In this document: positions 32,640-44,300 of the stretch, one piece after another
Position numbering within the stretch: the stretch's first letter is position 1
Layout: the number at the start of each line of letters is the position of its first letter
DNA from: Strix aluco
Lineage: Eukaryota > Chordata > Aves > Strigiformes > Strigidae
Length of the DNA: 64,000 nt
Assembly (NCBI RefSeq): GCF_031877795.1
Contig: NC_133935.1
Coordinates: forward strand, 81,683,748-81,747,747
Direction: 5' to 3'
Program-made: the position numbers and the translations under genes
The notes under the pieces: generated by a model
Databases searched by the model: none
The model's input: only the letters and a program-made list of their open reading frames with translations
What the model was told of the DNA's origin: nothing

Positions 32640-33407
32640 GTAAGCAGAGCTCCAGGGAGTGGGAAATGCAGAAGTTGTTAGTATGCCTGGGTTGCTGTGT
32701 ATTTAACTGAAGCAGCACTTACCCTTTTAGAAAAGTTGCTTGAATTGAATTAAAAGCAATTCTGAAAATATATGAAGTTGTTTGGGTAATAGTGTGTATT
32801 AGCTTAGCCCTGGTTTGGTGGGAGATGTTTTTTATCGTTCAGTTTGCTGTAGATGTTCAGGGTCACACATTGGGAGGTACGTATGTGCCTCCTAAATTGA
32901 GGTGCTGTTATATCTAACCACATGTTACACCTAAAACATTCTTTCTAACTAATTCAATACGTTTCTGCAGTTCAGGTCTTTGCACCATGTTAACTGTCCC
33001 TCAACTATTTTTTTTTTTAAATCAACATTTGAATTTCAAAAAGGAACATGCTGAAATTAGACACCCAGCTGCTTATCCAGCTGTCAGCACTTGCATGAAG
33101 CCCCACTGTTTAAGACACTCTTTTTTTTAGGCTTGGCATTTCACATGTGTTGAAAACACATGCTTCCTGGAGCTTGGTAAAAGACAATAAATACAGAGAA
33201 GATCCTTTGCTTAGAGTTTATGTGCTATTTTCCAGACTAACAGTTCAGAAATATCAAATTTAGTCTGACTCCTGACCTTGCTGTCAGTGGTTGCATGCTC
33301 AGTGCTTTGATATGAAGACACTTGGACAGGTGCCAAAGGAAGGATTTTGGATCCTGGCTTTACCTTCTAGTGCTGCAGATCAAAGTCTTCATACAAGAGA
33401 AAGGGGC

Positions 33408-33420
33408 GGGGGGGGGGGGG
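33408..33420. repeat. G13 homopolymer
   Basis: Thirteen consecutive G, preceded by GGGGC; present only in unit B. Confidence 0.9.
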
Positions 33421-33861
33421 AAGGAAGTTTAATTAACTACATTACAATTTTTTCAAAGTTGATTTGACTCTTCATAAGCTTTTGCAGTTCAGCAGAGTGG
33501 AGACCTGAGCTGTTTCCTATGCTGAGGTGTCCAGCTTCTGCATGGGCAGGGTACGATGAGTTATTAAAACACTCAGTTTGTTGATACCATTCCCAAAATC
33601 TCTGCAGAGCAGCTCTGGACCAAAGAACCATGTCTGGGCTCTTACTGTGGCCATAGAGTGAGATTTAAACCTTTTATCCTCAAAATTGAGTGCCAGCAAG
33701 GAACATGCTTAGAGACAGTGCTTCACCTGAAGCTTTGGAGCAGTTTCTTGGGACACATTACCACCACAAGTGATGTGGTGTTCCCCAGGACAATTCTGTG
33801 TCACATCTGAAGTGCATGAAGAGCCTTTTCAGTGCAGCCAGGCGCGTTCTCTGTCTTTCAG

Positions 33862-34033
33862 GTAACCTGAGTTCTCACCAGCCCATGCATCAGGACTTGC
33901 ACTATTTCCCCTTCTGGCCTGCAGACCGCATCGTGTGCTCCTGGAGAGGGCTGACCAGGACAACGGCTGCCTGCTTGTGCAGCCAGGCATGCACAAGCAG
34001 CCCCTGAAGCCTCACGGCTACCCAAAGTGGGAG
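33862..34033 (+). pseudogene. PHYH pseudogene exon with 10-nt deletion
   Basis: Retains [10 protein letters not shown], including the HxD pair, but the next Arg is Trp. Ten bases are missing after the Cys-Ser-Trp codons (about 33945), which shifts the frame into a TGA at 34005-34007. Confidence 0.92.
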
Positions 34034-34844
34034 GTAGAGTGGCACAGGGGAGTGGGGGAGGGCACCCATGAGGGGACCACATTTTGGCTGGGGGTGCACT
34101 CTGGCACAGTCTGTGCCTGGGAACCTGTCTGTTACAAACTGGTCTTTGTTCACACCGATCAACCATTTTTCACTATTCTTGCCAAGTCTGAAGATGCTTT
34201 CTCCTTCTCTCAATTAATTTCTGCCAGGCAAGCATGTTTATTTTCCTGTGGAAGAAAACCGTATGATAAACAACTGACCAGAATTTAATTTCAAGCAATA
34301 TTTTTCTCCTAAGCAAGGATGCTTCCTGACCTGGCCCAGTGTTGGTGATGGCTGTGCTTGGAGCAGGAGGCTGGACTTGACACCCCAGAGGTGGCATCAG
34401 GCAACACTTGTGGAGCTCCTGGATGCTCTTCTCCATTCTCTCCAGTGAAGTTCTTAATTGTTTTAATTCAACTTCAGAAAGCAGATGAAGAACATTTTAG
34501 TTGTGAGATGGGAATTTCTCATAGGGGTTTGCAGGTCAAAAGAGAATGAGCAGAGAAGTCCTATCATATGTGTGTGTGACATGCAACCGGGAAAGCTGAG
34601 CTATCTGTGAGATGTGCAAAGATGATCCAGAAAGCAGAGTGGTCCATTCAGGTTCTTTACAAGTGAGTCCTTTATAACTGATTAACGAGGCTTGTAAGTG
34701 GACATGCAGACTCTTCATCAGTTATATTAAATGTACTACCTTCAAGAAAAAATGAGTAACCACCTTTGAATCTCTTCTCCTACACTGAGAAACTGGTGTT
34801 GTTCTAATTTTACTGAATTATTTCAACTCTTCCTTGGTTTCTAG

Positions 34845-34994
34845 AGTCTGCCGATCAAATTTTTCCATGGGCTGCTGGATTATGATGAGAAGAGTCCCAG
34901 GGTTCACGTTATCGTGAAGAAGAGAGACACGGTGTTCTTCCATCCCATGTTCATTCATGGCTCCAGAGCAAACATCACATCAGGTTTCTGAAAG
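34845..34994 (+). pseudogene. PHYH pseudogene exon with stop at catalytic Arg
   Basis: 150 nt, collinear with the gene. Codon CGA of the 2-oxoglutarate arginine is TGA (34989-34991), a CpG transition. The donor G of GTAGGA is T, so splicing is lost as well. Confidence 0.93.
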
Positions 34995-35077
34995 TTAGGA
35001 AACCACCTGTAGATACAGCTGTCAATATTTGTTTAGCTGCTAAACACCATCAAAGAACTGATTACAAAATAGTGCTT

Positions 35078-35172
35078 AGGGATCTGGTGTAGTTGAGAAT
35101 GGTCAATGTTAGGTTAATGGTTGGACCAGATGGTCTTCAAGGTCTTTTCCAACCTTGATGATTCTGTGAAAA
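35078..35172 (+). mobile_element. CR1 LINE 3' tail fragment
   Basis: Contains GGTTAATGGTTGGACCAGAT and ends in GATTCTGTG. It interrupts sequence continuous in unit A at about 20950, so it is private to unit B. Confidence 0.85.
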
Positions 35173-35402
35173 TATGTGGGTTGGTGCGACTGTCTGAGTG
35201 CAGAGTAAGAGTCCTGATGAACGCAGAGATCTACTCTGACCTGACTTCTCTGATTGGCACTCTGGTTGCTGGTAATCTGAGATCAAGGAGGTGAAGTATT
35301 GCTTTAGGTCGCGTGTGTCCACGATGCGGGGTGCGTGAGCTTTCTTCCACCGGTCATTCATAATTCATGTGGCAGTGAGTGATGCCCAGTTTCCTCACGC
35401 AG

Positions 35403-35525
35403 AGTATAAGCTGTCGCTTCGCCAGCTCAGAGTGCTGCTACATTGATGTTAAGAACACGATCCAAGAGCACCTGGAGAAGTGATTGAATTTGGACATGCA
35501 AAATATAAAGTGACATCTACTTCAG
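35403..35525 (+). pseudogene. PHYH pseudogene exon ([15 protein letters not shown])
   Basis: Opens as the gene does, then a TGA at 35481-35483 ends the frame after EHLEK. The region after it is rearranged and the donor is not recognisable. Confidence 0.88.
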
Positions 35526-36138
35526 ACCATCCATCTTCAGTCATGACATTATCTTGTACCTACCAAACATTTTTAGCCTTTTTGCTGATAAAACTTCTTG
35601 CTGCCTGTGCTGGAGAAGAGCCCTTGCTCTCCAGGCAGCCCCTTCATGTCTTTAGAAAGCAACGGAGGCGCTCCGCAAGTTCCTCCTCCAGCTCTGCTCA
35701 TCGCCATTCCCACCTCTGACCTGCCAAAATTTATTTCATCCACACACCTTGGTATCTTTTCAGGGCAAATCAGCCCAGCTAGGGCAAACGTATGCCAGCA
35801 GCTGTTTAGGTGACCATAACTGAATTTGCAGGAATAGGAGGGCACAGTTTATACAATACCTGTCTGTGGTGTCTTCTCTGCACACAACAATCCAATGAGC
35901 CTTTTGGCTTATTTCAAGTGTGGTTTTGAGTGTTGGGATTTGTAGTGTTTTACCTCATTTAGTGTTGTCTGTACTTTTCTATTTGAGACTTTGAAGAGAC
36001 AATGAATAAGTTAATGGTTATTTTTGTGAATACATGGCCAAACAGATAAGCTCATGCCAGGAATAAGCAGGAGACACCGAATCCAAATGTGGTGGCTTCT
36101 AAGTTTTGTGGATTTTGGTTTTGCTTTTTTTAATGCAG

Positions 36139-36192
36139 GGTGTTTGGAAGAAGCGAGCAAAAGTCATGCAAGGAAAAAGAATTAATCTTTAA
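36139..36192 (+). pseudogene. PHYH pseudogene terminal exon
   Basis: 54 nt reading GVWKKRAKVMQGKRINL then TAA. The frame is open but it is unreachable from upstream exons. Confidence 0.88.
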
Positions 36193-36621
36193 AGTGGCCT
36201 CTGAGGGCCAGGATGGAAAACATGTGCCTGAGCATCAGCTTGTGAGTAGTCAGATTTATGAGCTTTTTGCCCTCTCTGTAAGAAACTTACTCAAATACTG
36301 TGTTACAAAATCATTTTATGCCAATACTAAATAGTTGCATTGAAGCTGAACAGCTGACGTACTTCAAAGAAAATCTGACCTACAAAAACAGATTTGCTGC
36401 AGTTATTTTAGGTAATCAAAGAAAAATGATGATGGGAGATGTGCTTTACTTCTTGATTATTTTTTTCTAGTCTCTCTTGATATACTTTTGGGCTGATGCT
36501 CTATTAATGTAAGCTTGTTAATAATCTTAATAGAATTATAATAGATTAAATTAATATTATTAATACAAGATTCTATGCATGATTATGTTTTTAAGGTTTC
36601 TAACATCCTTTTTTCATATAA

Positions 36622-36627
36622 AATAAA
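36622..36627 (+). other. Relic PHYH poly(A) signal
   Basis: AATAAA at the position matching the functional gene's signal at 24131. Confidence 0.6.
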
Positions 36628-36825
36628 CACAGTGAATCAGAGTTTCATGCAAGTTCCAGTATGAGCTTACATGGGAAGCCATCGGTATAGCTGATAAAGA
36701 TGTGGATTTTATTTTTATTTTTGAACTAAAGATTAAACTAGAGCAAAACCACGTTTGGTGGCTGCGTTGTATTATTTCTATGGTTCAGAAATTCTGCTAA
36801 TGGGTGTGTGGCTGAATAAGCAAAG

Positions 36826-39654
36826 AAGTGAACCCTGGAAAGGTAGGTGTTTGGTCTGAGAAAAACGTCAGGGTGCTGCAGCTGAGAGTCACCCAAAAAC
36901 CAAGTAAAAGCTGCCTGTGTCCTGCCTTCTCGCAAGATGTTTGGGGGACCAGGCACAGGGCAGCTGAGAGCAATCCAGGTGCTCCTGGTGCTGAGCCCTC
37001 CCGGTGCAGTTTGCAGGGCTGGGGAGCAGTTCAGGGATGACTCCTCTTCATTCCAGGAAATCCTGCTGCAGTTTGGCTCGATCTCTGGGATGCTGGGGTG
37101 TAGTTTTGATGTGCAGGGCTGGACATCCTCTCCTGAAGGCTTCCAGCCCAGGCGGAGTTTGGCTTTACCACCATTATTTTCTCCAAAATCCATCAGGACA
37201 TGTTAATGAGTCCCAGGAGCTGGTAGGTGCTTCCTTGACACTATATTTCAGTGCAGCGACAAGTCTTTTTTGCTGAGGTTAAAATCAAACTTGTGAGCTA
37301 AAGCCAGTTTTTCTACATTTAAATCCTAGCAGACATTTCATGACTCTATTACAGCCATTGCTCATAGATATGGCAATGCCAAAGCCATTTTGGAGACAGC
37401 TTTGGGCAAACTGACTGCCAGTATCTCTTCATCTCCCTGCTCCTTGTCTGTGTGAGTGGTGTGGGTACCCCAAAATGAGAGCTGCTCCTTTCTTGCTCTA
37501 AGTCTATGACGACCAAACAGAAAAATACAATATAAGCAGCTGTGCTGGAGCGGAAGCCGCATGATGTGTTGATACAGCAGCAAGTGTGGCTGCCTGTGCT
37601 GCGAGGTGTCAGGCAGCCAGCAAAAGGCATAAGTGAACACCAGGGCAGGTATGGAAGTCTGGAAGAAATCTAACAGCAAGGTGCAAACTTAATAGCAAGA
37701 ATAACTGTCCTGGAGAAGCCAGGTCCCCAGAGACACTAGGGATTTCCCTTCCCTCTGCATTTGCCTGTCATTCTGAAAGTCAGGTTTTGAGTTTTTGTCT
37801 AATGGACCATGGACAAAAGTTATTTTGCCATTTTTGAGTCACTGTTAGTCATATAAATAGAAAAGAGCACAGGATATTTCTATTTATATGACTGTTAGTC
37901 ATATAAATAAGAAAGAGCACTGAACGCCCAGGCTGGTTTTTTGGCCAGCCGTGAAGGACCCCAGTTGCATCTCGAGGCTCTGCCGTGTGGACATCACAGG
38001 GCTGTTTTCAGGGCAAAATGAAATGGGATCTGCAACACAGCTCTGCATGGGAAATGAGAATAAAAGAACAGGAGAAAAGTTTTGCCTGCACTCTTATCCC
38101 ACATATACTTAATTTTGGGAGGGCAAAGACAGGCAGCAACTGAGTTGGGAAAAATAAAATTATGTGAAACGGCTGGGTGAGCCCAGCTTGCCAGGGGCCC
38201 AAGAGACCACTGCAGGGGCTCTGCCATGGAAAACTGATGGGCAAAAGGGAAGGTCCTTTAGTAGTTATTTATTGTGAAAGGGTATTAAATTTTCATTACA
38301 CTGATTTTGAGAGTTAATAAAGCTAAACTGGTTAGTGCAGAGGAAGAAAATGCTAAAGGTTTAATTTTTCCTCAAAGTGTTTGTAAAATCCAAGGAAAGA
38401 TAATTTGTGGCAGCAGGGCAAGGTGCTCTAAGTTAACATTTCAGCAGTAGCTGAGGGCTGAGGAGAGGCAGAATGCTTAATGTATCTAAAAACCAAGCCT
38501 GATTTCCCAGGTCATTATGAGAGAAGCTGGAGATCTTCCTGTTCGTTTTCATATATATTCAGGGAACTCTAGCTGGAGAAACAACATTGCAGGCAGCAGA
38601 ACATTTCCTGTCTGGGGAAGGGGCTGATTTATCAGTTTACTACTCTTCAAATCTTAATAATGGCTCTGAGAATACACTTTTGGTATTATATTTCCAGTGC
38701 AGTTTTGCTTAATGATTTAGGGGACATGGCAGCTTCAGCAACACTGTCTTGATTCACTGGCGATGCCAACAGCGGCAGCAGAGGTTTCTGTAATGCTGGT
38801 GCAGTTTAATGCTTTACGGCTACTGGCAGTGTTAGGATGGACTCACATCCATCGACCTGCTGGCTGCTCTCTTGCTAAAACAGGGCCTGGCATGCAGTTG
38901 GACTTCTTCATTGCAAGGTCTTTGTATCATGTTCCCAAAATGGGGACAGCTCCAGTGACAGTGTAGATCCATCTGGGTTTGTCAGGTCTTGCCTGAGCTG
39001 CCTCCTGTGGGTCTCTGCCTCTGTTCTTGCTCCCAAGTTTTGGTGGAAATGCATCGGCTCGGTGCAGACGAGAGACCCCGCAGGCTGTTCTGGCACAGAG
39101 CTAGGGCTGCACGCTCCCGTGGCAGCTTGCCCCAGGGGGTAGCTCCCCTTCTGCCTGCTTCTGCTGGGCTGGAACTGGCTCTGGCACAAGAAAAGTATCT
39201 CCAAAAATAGATTGAGGCACATAAAATCCAATATATCAATCTCCCCACTCCTTGTTTACTGCTAGGGTTTAAGCAAAGCAACACACCTTAGTTTCTCCAT
39301 CCGATTGTTGCATACAAGGATGAATTGAGTACTGTTTTCATTCCTGGGCTCCCACACCTTTCCTATGTGTCACAGTCCTAGGGGCATTTATAAAGATAAA
39401 GTATTATCCCACCTTCAACACCTGTAATTTCTGCAAAAATCTCCTTTCCATTGACTAAAGAGACACAAACTGGAAAAAGCCTGAAGCTTTCAACATACCA
39501 GCTGAAGGCTGATACCAATGTGGCATGTCATGCTGGTTTTGTGGACTCCAGGTGAGAAACTCCTGTTGGTCTGACTGAGAAAACTGCGGGGCAGCCCGAG
39601 TTCTGGATCACAAACCAATTTCTTTTGGTGCTTCAGCATTGAGCTCTCAGGCAA
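36826..39654. other. Intergenic between PHYH pseudogene and MCM10, no gene recognised
   Basis: No coding exon is recognised on either strand. I looked specifically for UCMA (in mammals between PHYH and MCM10), such as its EEQRNEFENFVEEQ core, and saw nothing similar. The stretch holds the repeat at 37841-37920. Confidence 0.5.
37841..37920. repeat. Compound direct and inverted repeat
   Basis: A 30-bp unit starting ACTGTTAGTCATATAAATA occurs at 37841-37870 and 37891-37920 with two mismatches. The sequence between forms an inverted repeat with the second copy: TTCTATTTATATGACT (37878-37893), loop GTT, then AGTCATATAAATAAGAA (37897-37913), perfect except for one bulged base. Confidence 0.9.
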
Positions 39655-39775
39655 ATCACAGGATGGTTTGGGCTGGAAGGGACCTTAAAGATCATCCAGT
39701 TCCAACCCCTGCCCTGGGCAGGGACACCTTCCACTAGACCAGGTTGCTCAAAGCCTCATCCAACCTGGCCTTAAA
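39655..39775 (-). mobile_element. CR1 LINE 3' fragment, antisense, older type
   Basis: Begins at AATCACAGGATGGTTTGGGC and carries the GGGACACCTTCCACTAGACC phrase of an older CR1 subfamily. It lies just beyond the likely 3' end of MCM10. Confidence 0.85.
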
Positions 39776-39860
39776 ATGAAGATGTTGAAGAAGCAACTCA
39801 TCCTCTTCCTCAGAGAAGGGACACCATACAAACCCAGAGAGTGTTGTATTGTGCACTGTA

Positions 39861-41258
39861 TTTATTCTGAATGAGGAACCAACAGGAGACAGGGCCAAGC
39901 AATATCACAGTTACCTATTTAGTCACCTACCAGTGACCCCTCACCCATCAAAGGGTACCAACACGAGGCTGAAATGAATGTAACATACCAAGCATGGCTG
40001 CCCAGCAAAAGCACCTGTAGGAAATGAGGGGTGCAAAATATTGAGGTAAATCTGTCCAGTTGATTCAGATGAGGTAACTTATTTCTCTTCCAGCCTCTGT
40101 GCAAGCAAACAAGAGGTATCGACAAGGCCCCTGGGACATGCAAGGGGGTTGGTGGCAGTTTCACCAAATCACTGAGGTATGAGTGGTTTTAGGCACTTTA
40201 AAATACCCTGTGATCCTATTGGGCATGAGCTAGGGGCAGCAGAAGGATCAGGTCCCAGAAAAGCTGGCCAAAGGCCACAAGTATCCCTACAGAGATGTGC
40301 TTTCAGAAAAGTGCCTGTATGAAGACAGCCCTTCTCAGGAGCCAGCCCTTGGAGACCTTGTCCTGCTTGGTCTGGGACAGCTGCTGTCCCCCAGGCAGCT
40401 GTGCCAGCAGCCAAAGATGACACAGTGATGGCTGGGAAAGATTTCAGGAAAATTTAAAATGCCAGAAAAAAGGGTAAAAACCATTAAATGTAATTGCTCA
40501 GCTCCTTAAAACCACTCATAAGACTGTCCTGGATTCATTAAAATCCTTTTCAAAGTGGGAGCTGTTGTTGTGTAGATGGGAAGGCGGTACAGGCTGTGTG
40601 GTAGGGAAAGGGCATTCAAGAGAGCTGGATTGCTGTGCCAAGGCCACTGGAGGGGTTTTGAACACGTAAGCCAAGGAGACAACTCAAACTGTTTGACATC
40701 TGTTCTTAAGGGTTCAAAGGAAGTAATTTTGGAGTCAGTGAAGACCGCTCTGTGGCTACAACCCTCTCGCACTCCTTTTCGGCCAACAGCTGAAAAACCT
40801 TGTCAGGCTGGCATTTACGCACCGCAGTATTAACTTCACAAGCACCTAGGGAATCTACAGTGCTCACAGTTCATGATGATTTGTCACCTAAAATTCTGGT
40901 GAGGTCACTCTACACCAGCCATTCAACATAAATTGTGGGATCCCTACAGATTTCTTGGTACAAATTCCTCTCTAGATGTCTCTTTTCTAGGTTCAATCTT
41001 GTAAACAAGTTCTCAGTAAGAAAGAACAGGCATGAATGTGTAATTCACATGCAGTCTTATTCAGTCAATTTTAAAAAGATCAAAGCTGAATATCCATGCA
41101 GTGGCCTGGTGGAGACTGTGTGGATGTCTTTTTCATGAGGAATTGACTCCCCTGCTTATTCATCCCTAAAACCAGAATCCTTCTGGCATTCCAGTAAAGA
41201 AATGTGTGTGTTAGACACAGAAATCCATCCTTATTTTGTGAAAAAAGTCAACTCCAGG
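39861..41258 (-). other. MCM10: MCM10 3' UTR (approximate) with poly(A) signal
   Basis: Sequence after the MCM10 stop on the minus strand. The first clear AATAAA I see on that strand is at 39866-39861, giving a UTR of about 1.4 kb. The end is inferred. Confidence 0.5.
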
Positions 41259-41342
41259 TCACTTAAGAGTATTGAGAAATTTTGGTTGTTCCTCCCCTCT
41301 TGGTAAAAGTGTTTCTCCACCAATCTTCGGACCTTTTTTCTC
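41259..41342 (-). CDS. MCM10: MCM10 coding exon 19 (C-terminus)
   Basis: Encodes EKKGPKIGGETLLPRGEEQP then KFLNTLK and TGA (41261-41259); matches the vertebrate C-terminus ending FLN-LK. Acceptor TGTTTCTAG. Confidence 0.96.
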   Translation of the reverse strand, partial: EKKGPKIGGETLLPRGEEQPKFLNTLK

Positions 41343-44300
41343 CTAGAAACATGAACCATGGAGAAAAGTAGTTAAGCACGTGGTAAAACGCCTCCCAGAC
41401 ATTTCTTTGACAGAAGTTGTGGTAGGCCTAAATTATCTGATTAAATATTGAAAGACACCCTAGGAACCTCGACATTCTGAATTCTTACAACTTTGGTCAA
41501 AAGCAAATTCCCCACGGTTAACTAAAACAAAGCTTCAAGAACAGAAAGCAAGGAGAGAGTGTCCACTAAAACAAATCCTGCAGGTACCTGCGTGTACCTG
41601 ACGAAATGCAGAGCTGCCTGGTTTTGCTGGGAACTTGTAAGGGCACTGAAGAAAACCATGGGACAAAAGTACCAAGAGAAGCAGCCAGAAGTGCTCAGAA
41701 ACTGCTGGTTGACACTTACCTTTAGCATCCCATCTCGCTCCCACTTGAAGAGGCCACAGGCGCTGAAAGATGAAGGTGGCAGGTGAGGACCACTGTGGTG
41801 TGTGTTTGCTGCACAGTATGAGGGGGTCCAAAACTAGCCCCACACCTTTCTCACACTGGGCTAATGCTCAAGGGCTAATGTTCCCATTTTATGACATGGT
41901 TATGCGACTCCTAACACGTTACTTGTGAATGGACAGTAGAAAAGCCTCAGTCACTATTTCATGAATCTCATTTCCTACCTGCAGGGCTTTTTCGGGAGCC
42001 TGTGAAGGGAAATAGCTCGGTTTCCACAAGGGCATTTGAAAAATCGCTTGATGGCATCATGCCAGTGGTAGTCGTGGTTATCCTGCACACATGTCTCCAG
42101 AGGCTTGAAATAGGTGTAATTACACTGTCAGGGAAGAGAAGAGAGCTGTGAGTGCTTCCGCAGCACGTGAGACCTGTTCTGTGGGCTGGCAACACCTGAA
42201 CATTCAGAGGAAAGCATGTCTGTCCTCCCCCATCCTGAGGAGCCCACCAGCCTGAGATCATCACCCTTTGTCGTTGCTCCTTCTAATGCCATCCTCCCCT
42301 CTTTGCCACCTGTTCCCAGCACCTCGTGGGGCACACAGGGACCCTCTGTGCAGCCCCCAAACAGATAGGAAAGGCAGTGAGAGGGAGGGTCCAGCAAGGG
42401 CTGAAACTCTGGGAACTCTCTAGCTCCCCACTTCCTCTCAGCACATTTGGGATTGTAGCAAAGCTCCACACCTTTTCCTGATGGCAAAATCCCTGAAACC
42501 AGGTAGAGGAATCCCCCCCAGTGTTATGTTTTCAAGGCACTTGGCTTATGTTGTCACAGAATATGGGGAACGAAGGGTCCTGGTACAAAGCACTTCAGGG
42601 AAGAGACTGGTAAATATTTTCAGGACATCAATACCCAAGGAACCCACTGGCACAAACATCAAGTTGAGATGTTCAGCACAGCCCTAAAGGCTGCCTGGCC
42701 AGTGTCTGCACGTCTCAGTCTCTAAGCGCATGGGCTGCTCTCAGCAAGGCATAAGGAACAAAGCTTTCTCCATTTGATCCTTGCACTGGACTATGGCCAA
42801 GAGAGTGACAGATGGGACTCTGCAGGATGGTCCAGCATCATTTTGTACAATCCATGTTCCACTCCACTGCTGTTACCCTGGCTCCCCTTCACTCACCGTT
42901 TTACATGTCACAACTCGACATTTCACTTCTTTAATGCTCCTCATCTTCTCTTCTATTTCTTCCTTTTTCACCAGTGGCTGAAAGTATTGCTCCTGCAGTT
43001 CAGCCTCAGCCTGTGGGGGCACACAAAAAGGGTTGTGGGGAGACAAAGGTGGGAGAAGCCACTCCATAAATGGCCTTAGAGCAAATTACTACCAGGCCTG
43101 CTTGAAGCAGACCGCAGTCTGGGAGCCAGAAAAACACCAAATCTCTCTTGCTTCAAAAAATTCATACAGTGCACGTGCTGTGTGTCGTCAACACTGAAAC
43201 AAGCCACCTCCAAGGTGTATGAGTGGGTGGGTTTCACAACAGCATGTACTACTGAAATAAGTACATACCTACAAGGACAGTGCAGGGAGAGGTCAGGTAG
43301 CCAGATGTAATGAATAGAATTGGTTCTTAGCCAAAATATTATTCCTCAGAAGACCTTTAAACAACTAGGACTTCATACCAATACAAAGTGTCCAAAACAA
43401 GAGCCCTGTGCCACTGGAGGTGCTGTATCTCTGGCAACATGCTCAGCAAAGATGCCGATGGGAGAAACCCAACCCCTTTGCTCTTCAGGGCAACTGCTGG
43501 CATTTCACAGGCTCCACTACTTACATGAATCTCAGATGAAGGTGGCAGCCGTCTTTATGTCGCCAAGATGCCTAATTTGTCCCTCATTTCTTGACAGGTG
43601 GATAATTTGGTTTTAAGACAGGAGGATTTCTTTGGTCATCCACTAACCAGGAAACTTCATCGATTCTTATAAACACAGCAAAAAACCTGATGGCAACTTG
43701 ACCTTACCACAGCTATGGCAACAGTGCTGACTTGCAGGCACTGCTTCCTGTGTGCTCAGAGACCCCTGACCCTACTCATCAGGACAATCTGGTGACATGT
43801 TTGGGTGCCTGATTCTTGCTGAAATCATTGTGAAGAGTCCAGACAGCTCCCTAGTTTTGAGCCCTCAGTCATGGCTGGATTGAGACCATACCTCTTTCAG
43901 GACATCTGTGTGCTTGGACTTGGCATTCAGGATTTTCTGGAACTCTTCTGACTCCAGATAGGCCAGCTGCTCACGCCGTTTCTTTTGGGCAGGCTCCAGT
44001 TCATCCATAGCTAGGGAGACAAAAAGGTTCAGTCCTACAGCGACCAAGTTCAGAACAAGGTTGCCATCTCTAAGCATGATCACTGCAGGAGATTCTGGAA
44101 GCCTGAGGTCTCTCAGGCAGATGTTCAGGTCAAACAGCAGCCTTTCATAGTTCAGGAGAACACGAAGCCAAGTTCAAATATGGCTTCAGAAAATAAAAAC
44201 CCGAAGTTCTTTTTTTATGTAACATTGCATCTTCTCTCAAAGCACTGTACTAGGAATTTTCACATTACTCCCAGGGGAGCAAGCAGTGTTGTCTCCCTGA

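Larger units (their letters stand above)
29266..36192 (+). pseudogene. PHYH tandem duplicate, unprocessed pseudogene
   Basis: All eight exons found in the intact gene are recognisable in order: 29266-29361, 31433-31543, 31748-31910, 32567-32639, 33862-34033, 34845-34994, 35403 to about 35525, and 36139-36192. The damage is extensive. The first PTS2 residue is Gln instead of Arg (QLDAVLWHL). The exon 1 donor region has changed. The acceptor before 32567 is AA instead of AG. Nine bases are lost inside that exon, and 10 bases are deleted at about 33945, leading to TGA at 34005. The 2-oxoglutarate Arg codon became TGA at 34989, and the donor after it is TT instead of GT. A further TGA lies at 35481. 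A normal enzyme cannot be made. Transcription or a short N-terminal product remains possible, because the first three exons keep open frames. Confidence 0.93.
28120..36825 (+). repeat. Segmental duplication unit B (contains PHYH pseudogene)
   Basis: Collinear partner of unit A (9090-26030), carrying exon 1 through the poly(A) signal of PHYH with introns retained, so it arose by DNA-level tandem duplication, not retrotransposition. It is about half the length of unit A because it lacks four CR1 insertions and has deletions. It has one private CR1 tail of its own at 35078-35172. Confidence 0.88.

Noticed and set aside
33840-36192. Reading the second PHYH copy as a functional paralogue
   Set aside because: A lost acceptor, a frameshift with TGA at 34005, a TGA at the catalytic Arg codon, a lost donor and a further TGA at 35481 are independent lesions.
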